Positions 36,256-49,526 are shown, counted from the stretch's first letter. The stretch is DNA of 64,000 nucleotides from Nymphaea colorata (GCF_008831285.2 NC_045146.1:20413289-20477288), one strand, 5' to 3'. Notes: generated by a model from the sequence alone, not told the origin. Program-made: numbers and translations.

Positions 36256-36257
<2 letters not shown>
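32791..36257. other. Intergenic region, no recognisable gene
   Basis: Open frames such as 33262-33501 (+) and 35146-35577 (+, 143 codons) show no recognisable domain, repeat or signal sequence. A T-rich run lies at about 34840-34860. Confidence 0.45.

Positions 36258-36296
<39 letters not shown>
36258..36296. repeat. (AT)n microsatellite
   Basis: About 39 bp of alternating TA. Confidence 0.85.
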
Positions 36297-36299
<3 letters not shown>

Positions 36300-39200
36300 T
36301 CTCTAATTCGTAAGGACTTTCTGCTTGTCGGATGCGTCTCCTGTCCTTTTCTCATTTTTAATAATTTAAAATTAAGTAACGTCTGCATCTGCTCTCTAAA
36401 ATCGACAATTTGCTGGTTTGTTTTCCTTCATTCTCTTACAAAATGACTGTAATCTGGGGTAATGTAACCTACCACAGTGCCGGTCTTGTCCTCACATGCT
36501 TGATCTGAAGGGGACCCATCTCTGATTAAATTGTCAATTTCAACTTCTAATTGATTGAGGGACGTGTATATACTTAGATATATATGCCCCTTCCTTCCAA
36601 ACTGATGTGACAAGCCAATGTCGTCGACGACGAAAATGACCGAATTCATGGCCTGTGTTAAAGATGCATGTCTCACGACGTACCCCTCATACTTTATTCA
36701 AACACATCGTTTGGTGCATCTGAATATCGAGTGCAGCCTGTCGAACGGTAAGGGATCTTTGATAAATCTTGGAATACAGAAGTAAACCATAAAATTTTTA
36801 ATTTCATAATTTTCTCTTGTCGTTAATTATTAGGATTTTTGTGACAAGGAGTTAGATCTCGAGAAACTCTTTACCTATTAATTCTTGCTAAAGAGTGGGG
36901 ACAAGCATTTAAAATCAAGCCAGATTGCAGAGCTTTGTTTTGCAAAAATGAATAAAAAAAAGTGCAACTGAAGAAACAATTGTTTCTAATGATCAGTAAG
37001 TTACATGCTTATTTAAGAAGAAAGATTTTAGAAATACGACACGAGAGGGTAATTAGAACGCAAAGTCCCTTGTATAGGAATAATTGTGCTAGTTTGGAAG
37101 CAAGAAATTGAACGTAGTATATTAGAGCGAGGAGCATTATTTGAGGCCGCCTTCAAGAGTTGCCTTTTCTAACTGGACTTCACAATAGTGCCATAGATGC
37201 CCACAATGAAGATAAGTTTGGAGGCAAAAATTTCAGAACTGGAGTGTGTGGGACAGATCACTTGAAAACGAAACTCAAACATATCTACGGAATTCAAATT
37301 GTGCGTGTCCTTTGACAGCCAGTCCTTTTCATCCGGTGGCTACAAATTGTTCAAAGTGAGAATGAGCAAGGCAAGACGATGGGAATAATTAGCATAACTT
37401 TAATTCAAATAGCATACCCGTTCTATCACAGCCATCGATATTGATAGGCTTTGTTTATGTATACCATGCAAATTCATTACACAAATGTCCTTTTTATGTT
37501 CTTTAGATATAGAATTGTTGTTAATACCTTTATCTCCTTTTAGAAAATCAATCGCCTTGTCGATTGAGGCAATCTCTTAACTTCTTTTGCTGATAATGAT
37601 TTCGCTTCTAACAGCAATGATCTTGCGCTTTTAAGCATTTCCTTCCCAATTACGATAATCTTGCCCCGCTTTTTACTTTTATCTCTCTCAATCTGGATGA
37701 AGAATTGTTAAGTCTTACCATTCTTTATGAGAGAAGATTGCTTTAGGCTCACTTGGCATTAGAATAATTCCTTCTCTCGTTAAAACAAGTTGCAATGATG
37801 CCTGCGAAATATTTCTTGAGACCGTGTAAATAGAAAAGGTGCAAAGTTAATGCACTCAAGGAGAAAATGTTCAAACAAAGGAGCAAAGCTGTCGTAGATA
37901 AAGGGAAAATCATTATCGACAAAAAAGGCAATAGATTGTCTCAATCATAAAGGAGATCGATATCCCAACTTGCAAAAAGAATCTAAGAAGCATTCGCATC
38001 AATTCCGTAATAGAAATGCAATCATATTTAAATATCTTTGTTGAATAGATTTGTATTATATAAATGAAGCCTATACTAAAACCAGCTAACAAGGTTGATA
38101 GCTATGGCCTTCCATGATGAAGGTCGAGATTTTCACCTGATTGTTAGGATCATCTTCCCCAAATTTTAGGGTCGTTTGAATTTGTAATTCTTTAATTTTG
38201 TGGCAATAAAATGGGATGGTAGACCACTCTTCCAGCAGGCTTGCATTCGAAGGTTGATAGATACGACCTTCTGAGGTGAAGATGAAGGTGGAGATAAAGA
38301 TGAAGATGGAAATTTTACTGTTACCACATGAAACCCATTCTCTTTTCTAACTTGTTCTCATTTTTCATATGAATACGGAGCAGGGCACTTCCGAAGAAGA
38401 TCTAAGTTGCAAATGGGTAGTCTGCAGATTCACCAATCCATGGATGTGAGGTTCATCGAAGGTAGCCTGTAGGGGGGCCGGAAAAGCGCATCACATACTG
38501 ATTACGTTACGCCCAGGACAGGACAATTGGTGGCGTGCGTTGAATGTCACTAGGTTTGGTCATATTAAATATGACGAGATGACTTGTCAAACTTTATCCA
38601 GTACTTTTAGAAGCAACAGTTTTTAACTTTATGGATTGTCCGAACGTCGTTGGAATTGAAGTAATGGAATGGGATACTAAAAGGAAATCTGGGAATAGCC
38701 TGGAAATATAGATACTGGATAGCACCATCTCGCTTTTTCAAGTTTAACTATTTTAGAAAGTTTCTAAGCCGGCCACATGTTTACAAAAAACATGATTTGT
38801 GGAAAGTTGGTAAAAACCAGGTACAAAATCCAAGCCCATTAAGATTAGTTATTAAAATATTGTTTCTGCAATCTAAATAATCTTATAGATACTATCTTAA
38901 GGGTGATTTTAGTGAGAAACATATATTAAGTTAGTCGTTTTCATTTTTTTTTTACTTTAACAATTCCTTTAAATAATCGAGGAACGAGCTACCCTCTAAC
39001 ATCAAATTTTATTATACTAAAAAAGTCAAAAAAAATTATAACAATAACATGAACTAAAATATGATTTATATAGAATTAGTATTTAAAAACACGAGGAGGT
39101 TCATATTTTATTTAAAATATGTTTAACAAATTTAAGAGGTTTGGTTTTTATCCCTTTGATACTTACCAATTAGTCCAAGATTTGTACCCAAAGGTTGACT

Positions 39201-40589
39201 GTGAAATAAGTTGATAAAAAAAAAAATTGTTTCGATGTGACCATGTGACCCTGTCATCTGGCTCAGTCATCAGCCAACCAGAGACACACCAGGTAATAGG
39301 TGAGCCCGTACTACAATGACTTGGAAAAGACACGGGAACTTCACTTGAGGAATTTGCATTGGATCCGATTGACGGGCAGCTACATGGCAGAGTTAAAAAA
39401 ATTATTTCAAATTGAAACATTTAAGCCAATGAAGCACTTTCAGGAGCAATCAAAGGAAGAATTCTTCCTAAGGACATTGCAGTTTGGGAAAACTCTATGT
39501 TGATCTTTCTTTTCCCCAATAAATTCTTTCATCCACCACCTTGACCATCGAGCGCAAGGGCGGCAGAAGGCATTTGGAGATGTTAATACCTAGCAGTAAA
39601 CTTGTTCAACGCTTGAGATGTCATTAACTGTTATATTCCACACTTTGTCATAATCACAGTCACCCACATGCATGAAAATGACGTCGTCAGCTCTAAGATA
39701 TTCCACATTCCTCAATTAGAATTGTGGCTAATGAAGGTAATAGAGGCAATAAACAATAAGTGCAGGAATGGTCATGTGATCATTTGCGGTTGTTTTTATT
39801 ACCGTAATCGTTGATCTTCTTTATCTATCAATAATAGTAAGCTACATAACAATCTAATCATCTTCTGCGTATTTCAATGGTTATATATTTTAAATATGGA
39901 GCAAAAGATTAGGTTTGGGTTCTATGTATGGGAGTCATGATGAGCAGTACTGGGAGCCCACATGGTGATTGGGGAAAGCGAACATACCACGAAAGAGAAA
40001 GACGCCAAAACCGCCCGTTGTTTTACAGAATCCAGGGCCCTTTCTCTCGTCCCCCGTCGCGTCCTTATCCAGAGATACCGCGAAGTGCCTCCAACCCAAA
40101 TGCGACGAGAAGCCCCCAAAAGATTTTGCACCTCAGGCTGGAGAGAACGATTTAATTATGTCCTCTGCCACTCTCATCCTCTGGTTCTCATGGCTGGGCC
40201 GCCGTTGTCGTCCGGGCCATCTTATATATGGCCGGCGAGTGTTTTGTCGCTTGGACAAAGAGTGGAGCCGGAGGGCAGACGCAGACGGGATGGGGGGTCG
40301 GCCTTTCCTTTCTTTCTCTTACGATCGTCACCACAACTGAGCCATTTGCAACTGCCTGCAGGCAAGTGGGTACAAGGGCAAGTGGTCTCCTGGACTCTTG
40401 CCTGCAGACTCCCTCTTCTTCAATCCCAAATCTCTCTCTCTCGCGCTCGTCATGCTTGTGTATCGCTGACGCAATCCACTTCACGGTCACCGTGGAAAGT
40501 AGCGCCTGCGCCGCCCTATAAACTCGATTTGGATCTATTATCCAGCACATCTGCTTCAACACATCAGCTCAGATAAGCAAAAATTGTCA
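36297..40589. other. AT-rich intergenic region
   Basis: No gene is recognised. A GTCATATTAAATATGAC palindrome at about 38557-38574 resembles one at 5092-5109 and may be a transposon trace. Around 39.9-40.56 kb the sequence is GC-richer, open in several frames, and has a TATA-like CCCTATAAAC near 40514 followed by leader-like sequence, but no coding exon follows. It may be an orphan promoter cut off by the repeat that begins near 40590. Confidence 0.4.
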
Positions 40590-40850
40590 TCATGTTAAGA
40601 AATAGGATCCGATTCAGATTTAAGAAATGACAAATGGCTTGGATGGACTTAGTTTTAAATAAATATCTTATACCCAATGTTCATACATTTTGAAAGTCCG
40701 TTTAAACATATCATGATAATGTAGTTCAAATTCAGTTTGAAGGTCAGATTGGGATTCAGATGTGCATTTGAAAATCAGCTTTGGATCGAATTCAGATAGT
40801 GAATTTAAATTTGGATTCAGATAATCAAAGATATCATACAGCCCTCACAA
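40590..40850. mobile_element. hAT-like MITE, copy 2 (degenerate)
   Basis: Shares GGATCCGATTCAGATTTAAG, AAATGACA and repeated GGATTCAGAT-type motifs with 5239-5598 and 52283-52738. The ends are worn and the borders approximate. Confidence 0.4.
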
Positions 40851-43800
40851 TATACTTAGACCGTGCCCTGTAGGACATATCTCAGGGATGCGTTATAAAG
40901 ATGAAGATCATACATGATATACACATCCAATATAATGTATTTGAAAAAAAATGAAGTTTTAAATTATATTATTTGGACATAAAACATGAAGTGATATCTT
41001 TAAAAATCGGGACATTGCGAACCACTGACTTTTCTGCGTACAAATTACTGTCATTCACGCGATCTAAAACTTGTTCTCCGCTAAAATGTTTGTGAATCAT
41101 ATATAAAAAGTTGGATGAACTACCGATCTCATCATTTTTGAAAAGGTCATAAAACTTTTATCAGAAGGTATCGGCACTCCTAATAGCACCTTTTCCTTGC
41201 TATAGTGAAACTAGTTTTACCAATAAGTACTTTATGAAGCAATTTACAGAACTCGCTCTAATATTTCTCTTTTAATGAATATTCACTTCTGAACATTCCA
41301 CAAAGAACAAGATTTTTTTTTAAAAAAAAAATCAAATATACTAAATCACATACTTTATGTAAAACAGAGTTTTTGATTAGTCTTTTTTTTGTATCCATGA
41401 GCTTAGGATGTCCTTTTAAAGAAGTCAGTTTAAATTCGACTAAAATATCTGAGAGATCATCTTACTCTTAACAATGCAATTGACATGAAATCGTAGACCA
41501 ACTAATAGAGCTCATGTCTTTCTACTAAATTTCTTAATGATAAGCTCAATATATATGTGCTCTTTTAGGGTTGAATGATTGAATCATAAGCCAGACAAGT
41601 TCCTGATAATTGGATTTTTTACTTCCCACTATTCCCATTACTTACGACCAAACCAAGTTGTGAATGGACATATATATAAACTTAGACAAGCATGGATTGC
41701 AAGCCGAATCGTTCACCTCTACCATCGATACATGGAAATCGATCCAATATTTGGGAGTTGTACATGGATTCTGACCAACGTTCTTAAAGTTGCACTCGCA
41801 TGTGCCACATACGAGCCCAAATCTTATTGGATAAACAGCTTCATATTTCTTGTGGACCTCTTCATGCATCGATTTGATCTATTTGTATCGGCAATGATAC
41901 ATGTGCCGGAGCACAATAATAATTGCTAGATTGATTGTAGTGAATCCTAGCAAAGTGGTTGTAAGCATGCAGCCGTTGGTGATAACATTAAGGGCTGGCT
42001 AACATGGAGATGACGGCCACACCTTTTGTGGGGAGAAACCCAAACGCGCGGAACACTTCCCCTCTAAGGAAATTCAACAAACACTTTGTATGCACATATA
42101 ATAAACTCTTGAAGAAAGCACACGCCAAACATCCATCACCTCAATCGATGAGAATACAATACGAGACCAACAGCAAACCATAAAAGAGATCAAGCAAATG
42201 AAAGAGAAGAGAAATGAAATTAATGTGAAAACCTTCTTTGGAACAAGAGGGGAAAACCACAAGCTTACCGCAAGAAATGCACTGTGAAAAATGTGAACAA
42301 TAGATCTTCTCAAGCCTTCAAACTTGAACAATCACCACTCTATTTGCAAGAGTTTCTCTTTCTCAGTCTCTCTCTCACGCCAACAAAGTCAAAAACTTCC
42401 AACCCCTTTCTAGGAAACAAAGATATATAAAGGAATTCACACGATATAGACAAGTTTAGAACACCTGAAATACGAAGATGACTCAATAGAAAATGGATCC
42501 TCGCAAACAAGGACGGACCCAAATCCAACATCCATGTGCCGTTCATAAGCCAACTCTTTACGAGCTGTTTTTCACGCATGGAACCTTCATGATAGATTTA
42601 TACTATTAGTATCGCCTAAACATGGAAAGGGAAGAAAAGGGAAGAAAATTCAATTCGGAGGTGTGAATCAGATTCGGCCGATGTACAGAAAAATAAAACT
42701 TATGTTTGTCAGTTCATAAAATATGATTCCTTTTCGAAAAAACTAGCTACATTTTGCATAAAATTGTTGTCAAAATGGGATCCGTATATTTTCGAAATCC
42801 TCATAGACAAGGTATGTGGCAGATATATATCTATGTTGGCTAATTATTCTCGATTTTATTTACAGGTAATAGAAAACCATTTCAAGCTAAATAGGAATTA
42901 GATATTTTACGTACCATTTTAGACATTCAGCCTTGCTATGGATTTCCGGGAAACGAACAGAATTTTGGGAAAAAATTTATATGAAGTACAAAAACTGCGA
43001 ACCAACCAGGCGACCATTATTAATTCCCACAGTATGGTATTCTGTCATAAAATATATATATGGTCTACCATTGTTTGCCGCTTTGCAGAATTTCGTGCGG
43101 TTTTGTCGATTTCAGTCATGAACTTTTGAATGCACAAATACGTAATCAGAAAAAAAATCATTGAACTCCAACTTATGAGTAAACTATTTGAGCCCCATGT
43201 TTTGTTAAATTTAAGTCAATGTAAAACGATTGTTTTGAAGCTTAATAAACCAATGCGTCATCAGATTTGAAACGTTTCTTTTCAGACAACCCACGATATG
43301 GACATGATAAATATCTGGTGCCAAATTCCTGAATCCTACACACACACACACACGATCCCGCCACCCACTTTGCTTATGCATAATTGCCGTTCCTGCTTGT
43401 CTTTTATTTTCAACTTCCTTTTTGTACAACAGTACACATGAATTCTTCATGCTTATAAGTTCGTACGGCTCCAGGAAGACATGAAATCTAATTTAATATG
43501 TGTATAGATAGAGGTGTGGTGCGGATGCGTTTTACGTACATAGCGTGTCACCATAAAGAAGTGCCAATAGCTTGGACATGATTTACTATTAGCTTTGATC
43601 CACGTATGGTGTTGGCAATAAAATGCAGGATATAATGTAAGTCCATTGCCCGTCAGTTGAGAACAACCTGATGCCTGTACAAATGGCGAACACTATGATA
43701 GGTGCTACTGAAAGTTATCTGGCAATTGGCATTTTGATTTTGAGCTGAACACTGGCTGTGCTAGTTGAAAAGACAGATTTTTGGGTGAACAAGGGGTATT

Positions 43801-44375
43801 AATTCCACCGCTCGAAAAAGGCCCGAAGGCTCCCCCATTCCTCCTGCCTCTGGGGTCCTGCAGCAATAGCAACGATGCACCCTTTAGCTTAGATGTCGCA
43901 CCCTACCGCCGTTGAAAAGACAAGATTTGGAATAACTAGAGTTCATCTAGATTTCCATTTCAAACTACCAAACTAAAAAAAACTCTACCATTCATCAGAT
44001 TGCAAATATAAGAAAGGTGATTGTCCGTCCAAGCTGATGCCGATGTTGGCGACGTCGGAAGGCAACAGTTGGGACGGTTGGAAGAGATGGAGAACCGCAA
44101 CCAAAGTTTTTTCTTTGGACCCAAATCCAAACCCAGATAGGTTTGCAGACCCAGGGAATTAGGAACAGAGATACACCGTTTCTTCATACGCACCAAAGAA
44201 TATTATTATACAGGACTGGAGCTCGCCAAAATCAAGCAAAAAATTGGTACTTGCTTGGGGATCCCGCCCCCCCCCCCCAACCCAAACCCTCAAACCGGAT
44301 CCAAACTCGTGATCGGTCCACGACGGCTCTGGTGTTCGGTCTTTCTCCCACTTGGGGTGGGCGGGCCCCGCGAGA
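40851..44375. other. AT-rich intergenic region
   Basis: No gene is recognised. A plus-strand frame at 41579-41929 and an opposing minus frame at 41642-41869 are unremarkable. The last 100 bp, with a C-run at about 44268-44279, is likely the 3' UTR of the minus-strand membrane protein gene. Confidence 0.45.
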
Positions 44376-45398
44376 TCATCCCTGAGTGGGTCCCAGCAAG
44401 AGCTCCTCCCCGTCGTCCTCGTCCTCGTCCTCCGGGGAGAGGCTGCCCATGTGGAGCACACAGGCGTGAGGCGGCTTCTTCTCCGTCCCATCGTCCGCAG
44501 GGATGAGGGAATCGACGGCCAGGGAGTCGGCGATGGGCATGATGACGAGGATGATCTGGGCGACGGCGGAGCAGACGCAGACGCTGAGGAAGCTCAGGAA
44601 GGCAAGGATCTGGAACTCGACGTCCTGCCCCTTCCAGAACACGGAGACGCCCATGGCGCAGACGTGGACCGCCGGAGAGATGAGGACCGTCAGCGAGAGA
44701 CCGTACACCCGAACCCCCAGCCTTCTGTTGATGACCATGTCCATCATCCTCCAGCTGAGCGACAGAAAGTAGGGGACGAAGGCAATGCCGGAGGCGGCGG
44801 TTATGATGGTGCTCAGGAGCGGGAAGGAGCACCAGACGCCTGTGGTTCCCCCGCCGTGCCTCGGCCGGCCGAACGACTCCACGAAAAAGTGGTCGAGGTA
44901 TCTCGGCCTTCTCAACTGCGGGAGGCCAAAGGCCACGAAGGAGTGCAGCGCGAGGGCCGGAAGGCACGAGGCCATCGTCAGGAATGCCGCCCACCGCCCG
45001 CTCCCCTTCCCGGCCTGCATCGATCCCCTGAGCAGCGATACGGCGGCCAGGAAGAAGCAGGGCTCGGCGAGGCCGAGCGACGCGGCGACGTGGAGCCTGC
45101 AGAGGCCGGCCTGCTGCGATGAGCCGAGCCGGTAGAAGAGCCAGCCGCGCTGGCGGAGGAGCGGGAGGCGGAACAGCTCAGAGAGGGCCCACAGGAAGGA
45201 GGAGCCCACGAGGATGATCCTGACTGGCCAGAGGGAGTTGAAGTCGCGGAGGGCGAGGAAGCGGCTGCGCTGGGCCTTGAACCGGAAGCGGAGGACGAAG
45301 GCGAGGGAGAGGAGGCCAAGGAGGAGGAGGGCGGAGGCGAGGAACAAGGTGACAAAGCCGAGGAGATGGGTCGCATCGGGCGGCTGGAGGAAGACCAT
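44376..45398 (-). CDS. Plant seven-helix membrane protein of unknown function, intronless
   Basis: Seven hydrophobic segments are visible in order: around THLLGFVTLFLASALLLLG; PVRIILVGSSFLWALSEL; LHVAASLGLAEPCFFLAA; FLTMASCLPALALHSFVAFG; LLSTIITAASGIAFVPYFL; GLSLTVLISPAVHVCAMGV; ILAFLSFLSVCVCSAVAQI. Basic residues follow helix 1 (LRFRFKAQRSRF), and the C-terminal tail is acidic (SPEDEDEDDGEE). The first in-frame ATG is at 45396-45398, giving 340 residues. The frame stays open for 20 more codons to 45458 with coding-like sequence (AEKAEEKEEAPAAVEAEG), but that extension starts at GTG and a TGA lies eight codons above it. An ATG at 45484-45486 is in another frame. Composition is strikingly GC-rich against AT-rich surroundings. 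It resembles uncharacterised angiosperm multi-pass proteins; it could be distantly THH1/TOM1-like, but I see no clear signature. Function is not assigned. Confidence 0.75.
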   Translation of the reverse strand: MVFLQPPDATHLLGFVTLFLASALLLLGLLSLAFVLRFRFKAQRSRFLALRDFNSLWPVRIILVGSSFLWALSELFRLPLLRQRGWLFYRLGSSQQAGLCRLHVAASLGLAEPCFFLAAVSLLRGSMQAGKGSGRWAAFLTMASCLPALALHSFVAFGLPQLRRPRYLDHFFVESFGRPRHGGGTTGVWCSFPLLSTIITAASGIAFVPYFLSLSWRMMDMVINRRLGVRVYGLSLTVLISPAVHVCAMGVSVFWKGQDVEFQILAFLSFLSVCVCSAVAQIILVIMPIADSLAVDSLIPADDGTEKKPPHACVLHMGSLSPEDEDEDDGEELLLGPTQG

Positions 45399-45486
45399 CA
45401 ATCCCTCGGCCTCCACCGCCGCCGGCGCCTCTTCCTTCTCTTCGGCCTTCTCCGCCACCGCGTGAGTATGGCCTGATGATTTTCAT

Positions 45487-48400
45487 TACGAACCTCTCTC
45501 TTTCCTGTTATCTCTTCCCTTTCCTCCTCCTGTTATTTTTTTCCTTTTTGTGTCCCCTCTTCCTTTTTTTTCTCTCTTTTGGAGAGGGGTGAGGGGTGGT
45601 GTTTCTGCTAAATTTTCCTTCCCTATAGATGAGTAAGGAGCGTGGAACAACTGCTATTTCTGTGCTATGGTTCCAAAAGGAAGGCCGATTCCCCAGGAGT
45701 GGTTGGAACTCTGGCATCGTAATCGCCGCGGAATTTGCTCCTCCTTTTTTACGTTTTGTAGCGCGATCCTGGAAATAGGAAGCCCTCCACGCACGCTCTG
45801 CAATTCCTTCTGTCCTTTTGATCGTTCATGGTGAGAACAGAGAGGGAAGGTGGCTCGGATGCATGTATGGAACGCGTGAAACGTGGATCCAGGTGTAAGT
45901 CTTCTCATCCAACCGACCGACCTTCTTCTTTTTTCTAAAGCGCCGTGTGCTCGGCCCCTCGCAAGGTCATCCTATCCGGAGTATTTTGGTATCGGTAAAA
46001 CTGTTTTCATAAAAAAACGGATCTGCTTCCAAATTATCTGGCAAAGAACGAATATATGCCAAAAATCATTCAGTAACACAGGGCAAGGCTTGCACAAACA
46101 CCTGTATATTTTACTGTGTGGATGAAATCCGAGCACACTGTCAGGCAAATAACAAATTATAATGACAAGTTAAGTAAAACAACACCCATAAAGTTTAATA
46201 GTAAAAATGCTCAACTTGCTGCTGAAACTCTTTTGAATTTGAAACAAATGGGGCTACGGGAAAGGTCAGATTACATGAATTCAGATTTCATGTGCACCAC
46301 TCGCTAGGAAAGCCAAAACGGGCATAGGATGTTGGCAAGGATATTTTCCATGCAGATGTTGGCCACGGGGTTTTCTTTACTAGGGCCTCACCTTAATTCA
46401 GAGCGTGGCTTCCTCATCTCTAGGGCCCAAGCAAGAACATGGATTGGATGTAGTTCGGCATTTAAGAATCTAAATGAACATCCAGTTAGTGTAAGATTTC
46501 CTTACTAGAAAACAGGAACATTTTTTGGGAGATTTAGTTCATCGTCTATATGTCATCAGCGAATATGAAAAGATTGCTCAAGTTTTTTCAAGAATAATCA
46601 CTAGGGATCGATCCGCAGGAACAAGTTTAATTAATTTGTTTGTTTTTTTCAATTTCGTAAATCCCTTCCGCAGCCAGCCCCACTAAGATGATCTTCAAAG
46701 ATAAACGAAACGATCACCAACTCCCAGCCACTGTACTTAACGAGGACCATGCCTTGCTCATATTTCGTTGTCATGACAAGTTTCGTTGCACACTCTGTTC
46801 AATGTATTCATACATACATGTGTGCCCGTTTCCTTTTCAACATACATAACTCAAAAGTCACGTTGCAGTGAAAGGAACGTCAAATTAATGATGGAACAGA
46901 TTACATGTTTTTCAGATTGCTGAGAGATTTTTTTTATTTTCAGAAGTCTTCAACTTCCAAATGTGCAAATTTAATTAGGATTTGAATTTTTCCAACTTTT
47001 CTTTGACGGGTTGTTTGGGTATCGTATGAAACGATAGATGATGAGTCCGATGGATGATACCTTCCGTCTTCTCTGTAGGTTGTTTCTGTTGGTATATTAT
47101 ATACTCTCCTGATTTAGTTTAGAAGTTTGCTAAAAACTAGTGTGTGATTTTGATCTTCTTACTGGATGTTTCAGACCCTCAAAAGATTGAGAGAAAAAAT
47201 AATTTAACGATGATGAGGTTCTGAAAAGGGAACAACGTAGTGCAAAATGGTCAGTATTGGGAACATGACAGGCAACAGGTGCTGAAGTTCTTCTGCCCTG
47301 CAGCCCTCCGAGGTTTTATTTCAGCCTTTTGTATAAATATGACAAAGTAAAGTCGCCATCTGACTTAGCCTGAAGAGAAGCAGTCGCATAACAGGTGGAC
47401 TCTGTGCAACTCCATCCATTGCATCTTCCTTGCAGGGAAACCGGGATGAGGTAATTGTGTTTGCTATGAGAATTACGTTTCATTTTTCGGCCAAAAAGCA
47501 GAACATGGACAAAGTTTACAAGGATTTATGCCATGAGCATGTGAAGCTGATATTGCATACAGATGCACAAAGGAGCGAAGTTTTAAACTACTTGAAATTT
47601 GAATGCCAGCGGTGGCTACATAAGAACATCAACCATTAGTCTTCTTTTTCCATGTCCTCATGGAACATTTCTAAAAATAACGAACCTTCTGCTATTCCAC
47701 TTCTTGTGTTCGCACCGTTTTAATTTATCTGAAAAAATGGAAGCCGCTGAGGTTTATCAAAGGCTAATACTGTTACAAGAAAACGAATATATAGCACATT
47801 GGAAATTTCTCGCAATCCCCGACATCTCTCGTTCTTGCTTTTCGATTCACAAATTGATCAATGCCACGGATGTGAGAATATGCCGCCCGCAAATTACTAT
47901 TTTCCAAAGAGGAATAGAAACCGCACCAGGAAAATCACGCATGCAAATACGGTGGCATCTCTCCCGGAAAACCTTGCCGTTTCTCATCCCCCGTCATTTT
48001 AGTTTCCCAACTCATGATCATCATCAACCTTCCTCGAGCTTGAAACCCGAAGGTGTGTAATGTATAGGAAAAAGAAAAAAGATGATGCAAAGGCAATCGA
48101 TAAGGGCCACGTGCAATGCAGATTACGTTACGGCCGCCAGCTCAAGCTCATAATATATACAGTAGCATCGCACTTGTGCCGGAGGGCCTGTGGGGGGAGA
48201 GAACTTCTTCATATTTTCAATATTTAGAGCTTCTGGACTTGGCATTACTTGGGGATTCCGATTCAAGTTGGGAGACCACACATACATATCTGCTCCTTGT
48301 GTCAGTGGCCTGCTGGCATAGTACTGGACAACCACCAGGCACTATGCCACAGTGAGGGCCAAAAATTACTTATAATAATAACGAACCTGAATCTCCTAGG

Positions 48401-49216
48401 GCGTACTAACGTCTACGTATTGTCGTTCATAAACTATATCCACGCTTTTGCAAACACAATATTCTTTCACACAGAGAGAAATGAACAGATTGGCTCAATT
48501 TTAATGGGGTCGTGATCAATTCCGCAAAATGACGCACCTTTCTGTCTCACAGAAAAGGCTATGCGGTCACTGATTTTCTTGGTTAATATCAGAGAATTCT
48601 GTACTGCGCATACCATAATAATGATTCATGTATATGGTGATCCATCCTTACGAAATTAACAAAAACGATGCCACATCAATTTGTGGGGTCGATTTCTTGA
48701 AATAAGACAGAATGATGAGATCATGGATGACTAGCTAACGCTTACAACGGATCGGATGCTAGTTTGGATTCAAGTGTGATTGCTTAGGGGAGGAAAGAAT
48801 CCCAATCTGACCAGGATGATCAAAGGACATTTTGAATTTAAAAACCTTACCATGCACGAAATCTAACGATTTGGAAATGAGACTTTGCACCTATCTATCC
48901 CCATACCCTCGGATCCAGGCTCGAGTTGGTAGGAGATGATCGGATCATGTCAGCTGAATCTCAACGGAGAGCCCAGCGAAACATCCTGACGTCTCTCACT
49001 GAGCTCATGCAACGTGGCAAGTGGACTCAGCCACTTGAAGCCCCCACACACAACTTCCTGAGAGGCGTTCCGTTCGAAAAAGACCTTCAAAGAAGCCACA
49101 ACATCGCAGACGCCGCTCTGGAGACCCCGTTTGTGGTCGCGTTCCCGTCCATCACAATAAAAGGCAATTTAAAAATCATTCCTTGTAAAATGAGGCAATT
49201 GCTCGGGTACAAACTA
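45487..49216. other. Intergenic region between two divergent genes
   Basis: The part near 45.5 kb is promoter and leader of the minus-strand membrane protein gene (CT- and T-rich runs). Elsewhere no gene is recognised; open frames at 47430-47639, 47599-48060 and 48926-49222 (all +) show no known domain. Confidence 0.45.
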
Positions 49217-49224
49217 CTATAAGG
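49217..49224 (+). promoter_or_regulatory. Likely TATA box of the SAUR gene
   Basis: CTATAAGG lies about 300 bp before the SAUR ATG and is followed by a CT-rich leader-like stretch (49283-49306). It predicts a transcription start near 49250 and a leader of roughly 275 nt. Confidence 0.4.
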
Positions 49225-49308
49225 GATGGGAAGGAAGACGCAGTTACCCCTCACCTATTCCAGGAAGAGATAACAATCCCCTCTTCGCTCTCTCTCTCTC
49301 TCTCGCTC

Positions 49309-49386
49309 ATGCGAATCTATATTCTTGGAGATTATCAAATCTCAGACGCCATTTATCATGACTACCATCTTCAACTCCTTGAGTGA
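49309..49386 (+). CDS. Upstream ORF in the SAUR leader (25 codons)
   Basis: ATG at 49309 begins a short frame (MRIYILGDYQ...) ending TGA at 49384-49386. A second upstream ATG at 49358 opens another frame ending TAA at 49457-49459. Both stop before the SAUR start. They matter only if transcription starts upstream, as the TATA-like site suggests. Confidence 0.3.
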   Translation: MRIYILGDYQISDAIYHDYHLQLLE

Positions 49387-49526
49387 CTCTTGTTCCAACC
49401 TTTTCGTTCTACAGATCTCAGGTTTTCAGCCCTCGTTTATGTCCGTTCTTCTCCTTTAATAGGACCTCCTCCTTCTTCTTTTGTTCTAGTTGTGTGTTTG
49501 GTTTCGTTCTTCTTGCTTGTTGTTTG

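Noticed and set aside
44352-45122. 256-codon plus-strand frame
   Set aside because: It is antisense to the membrane-protein gene and arises from GC-rich codons; it is highly charged and low in complexity.
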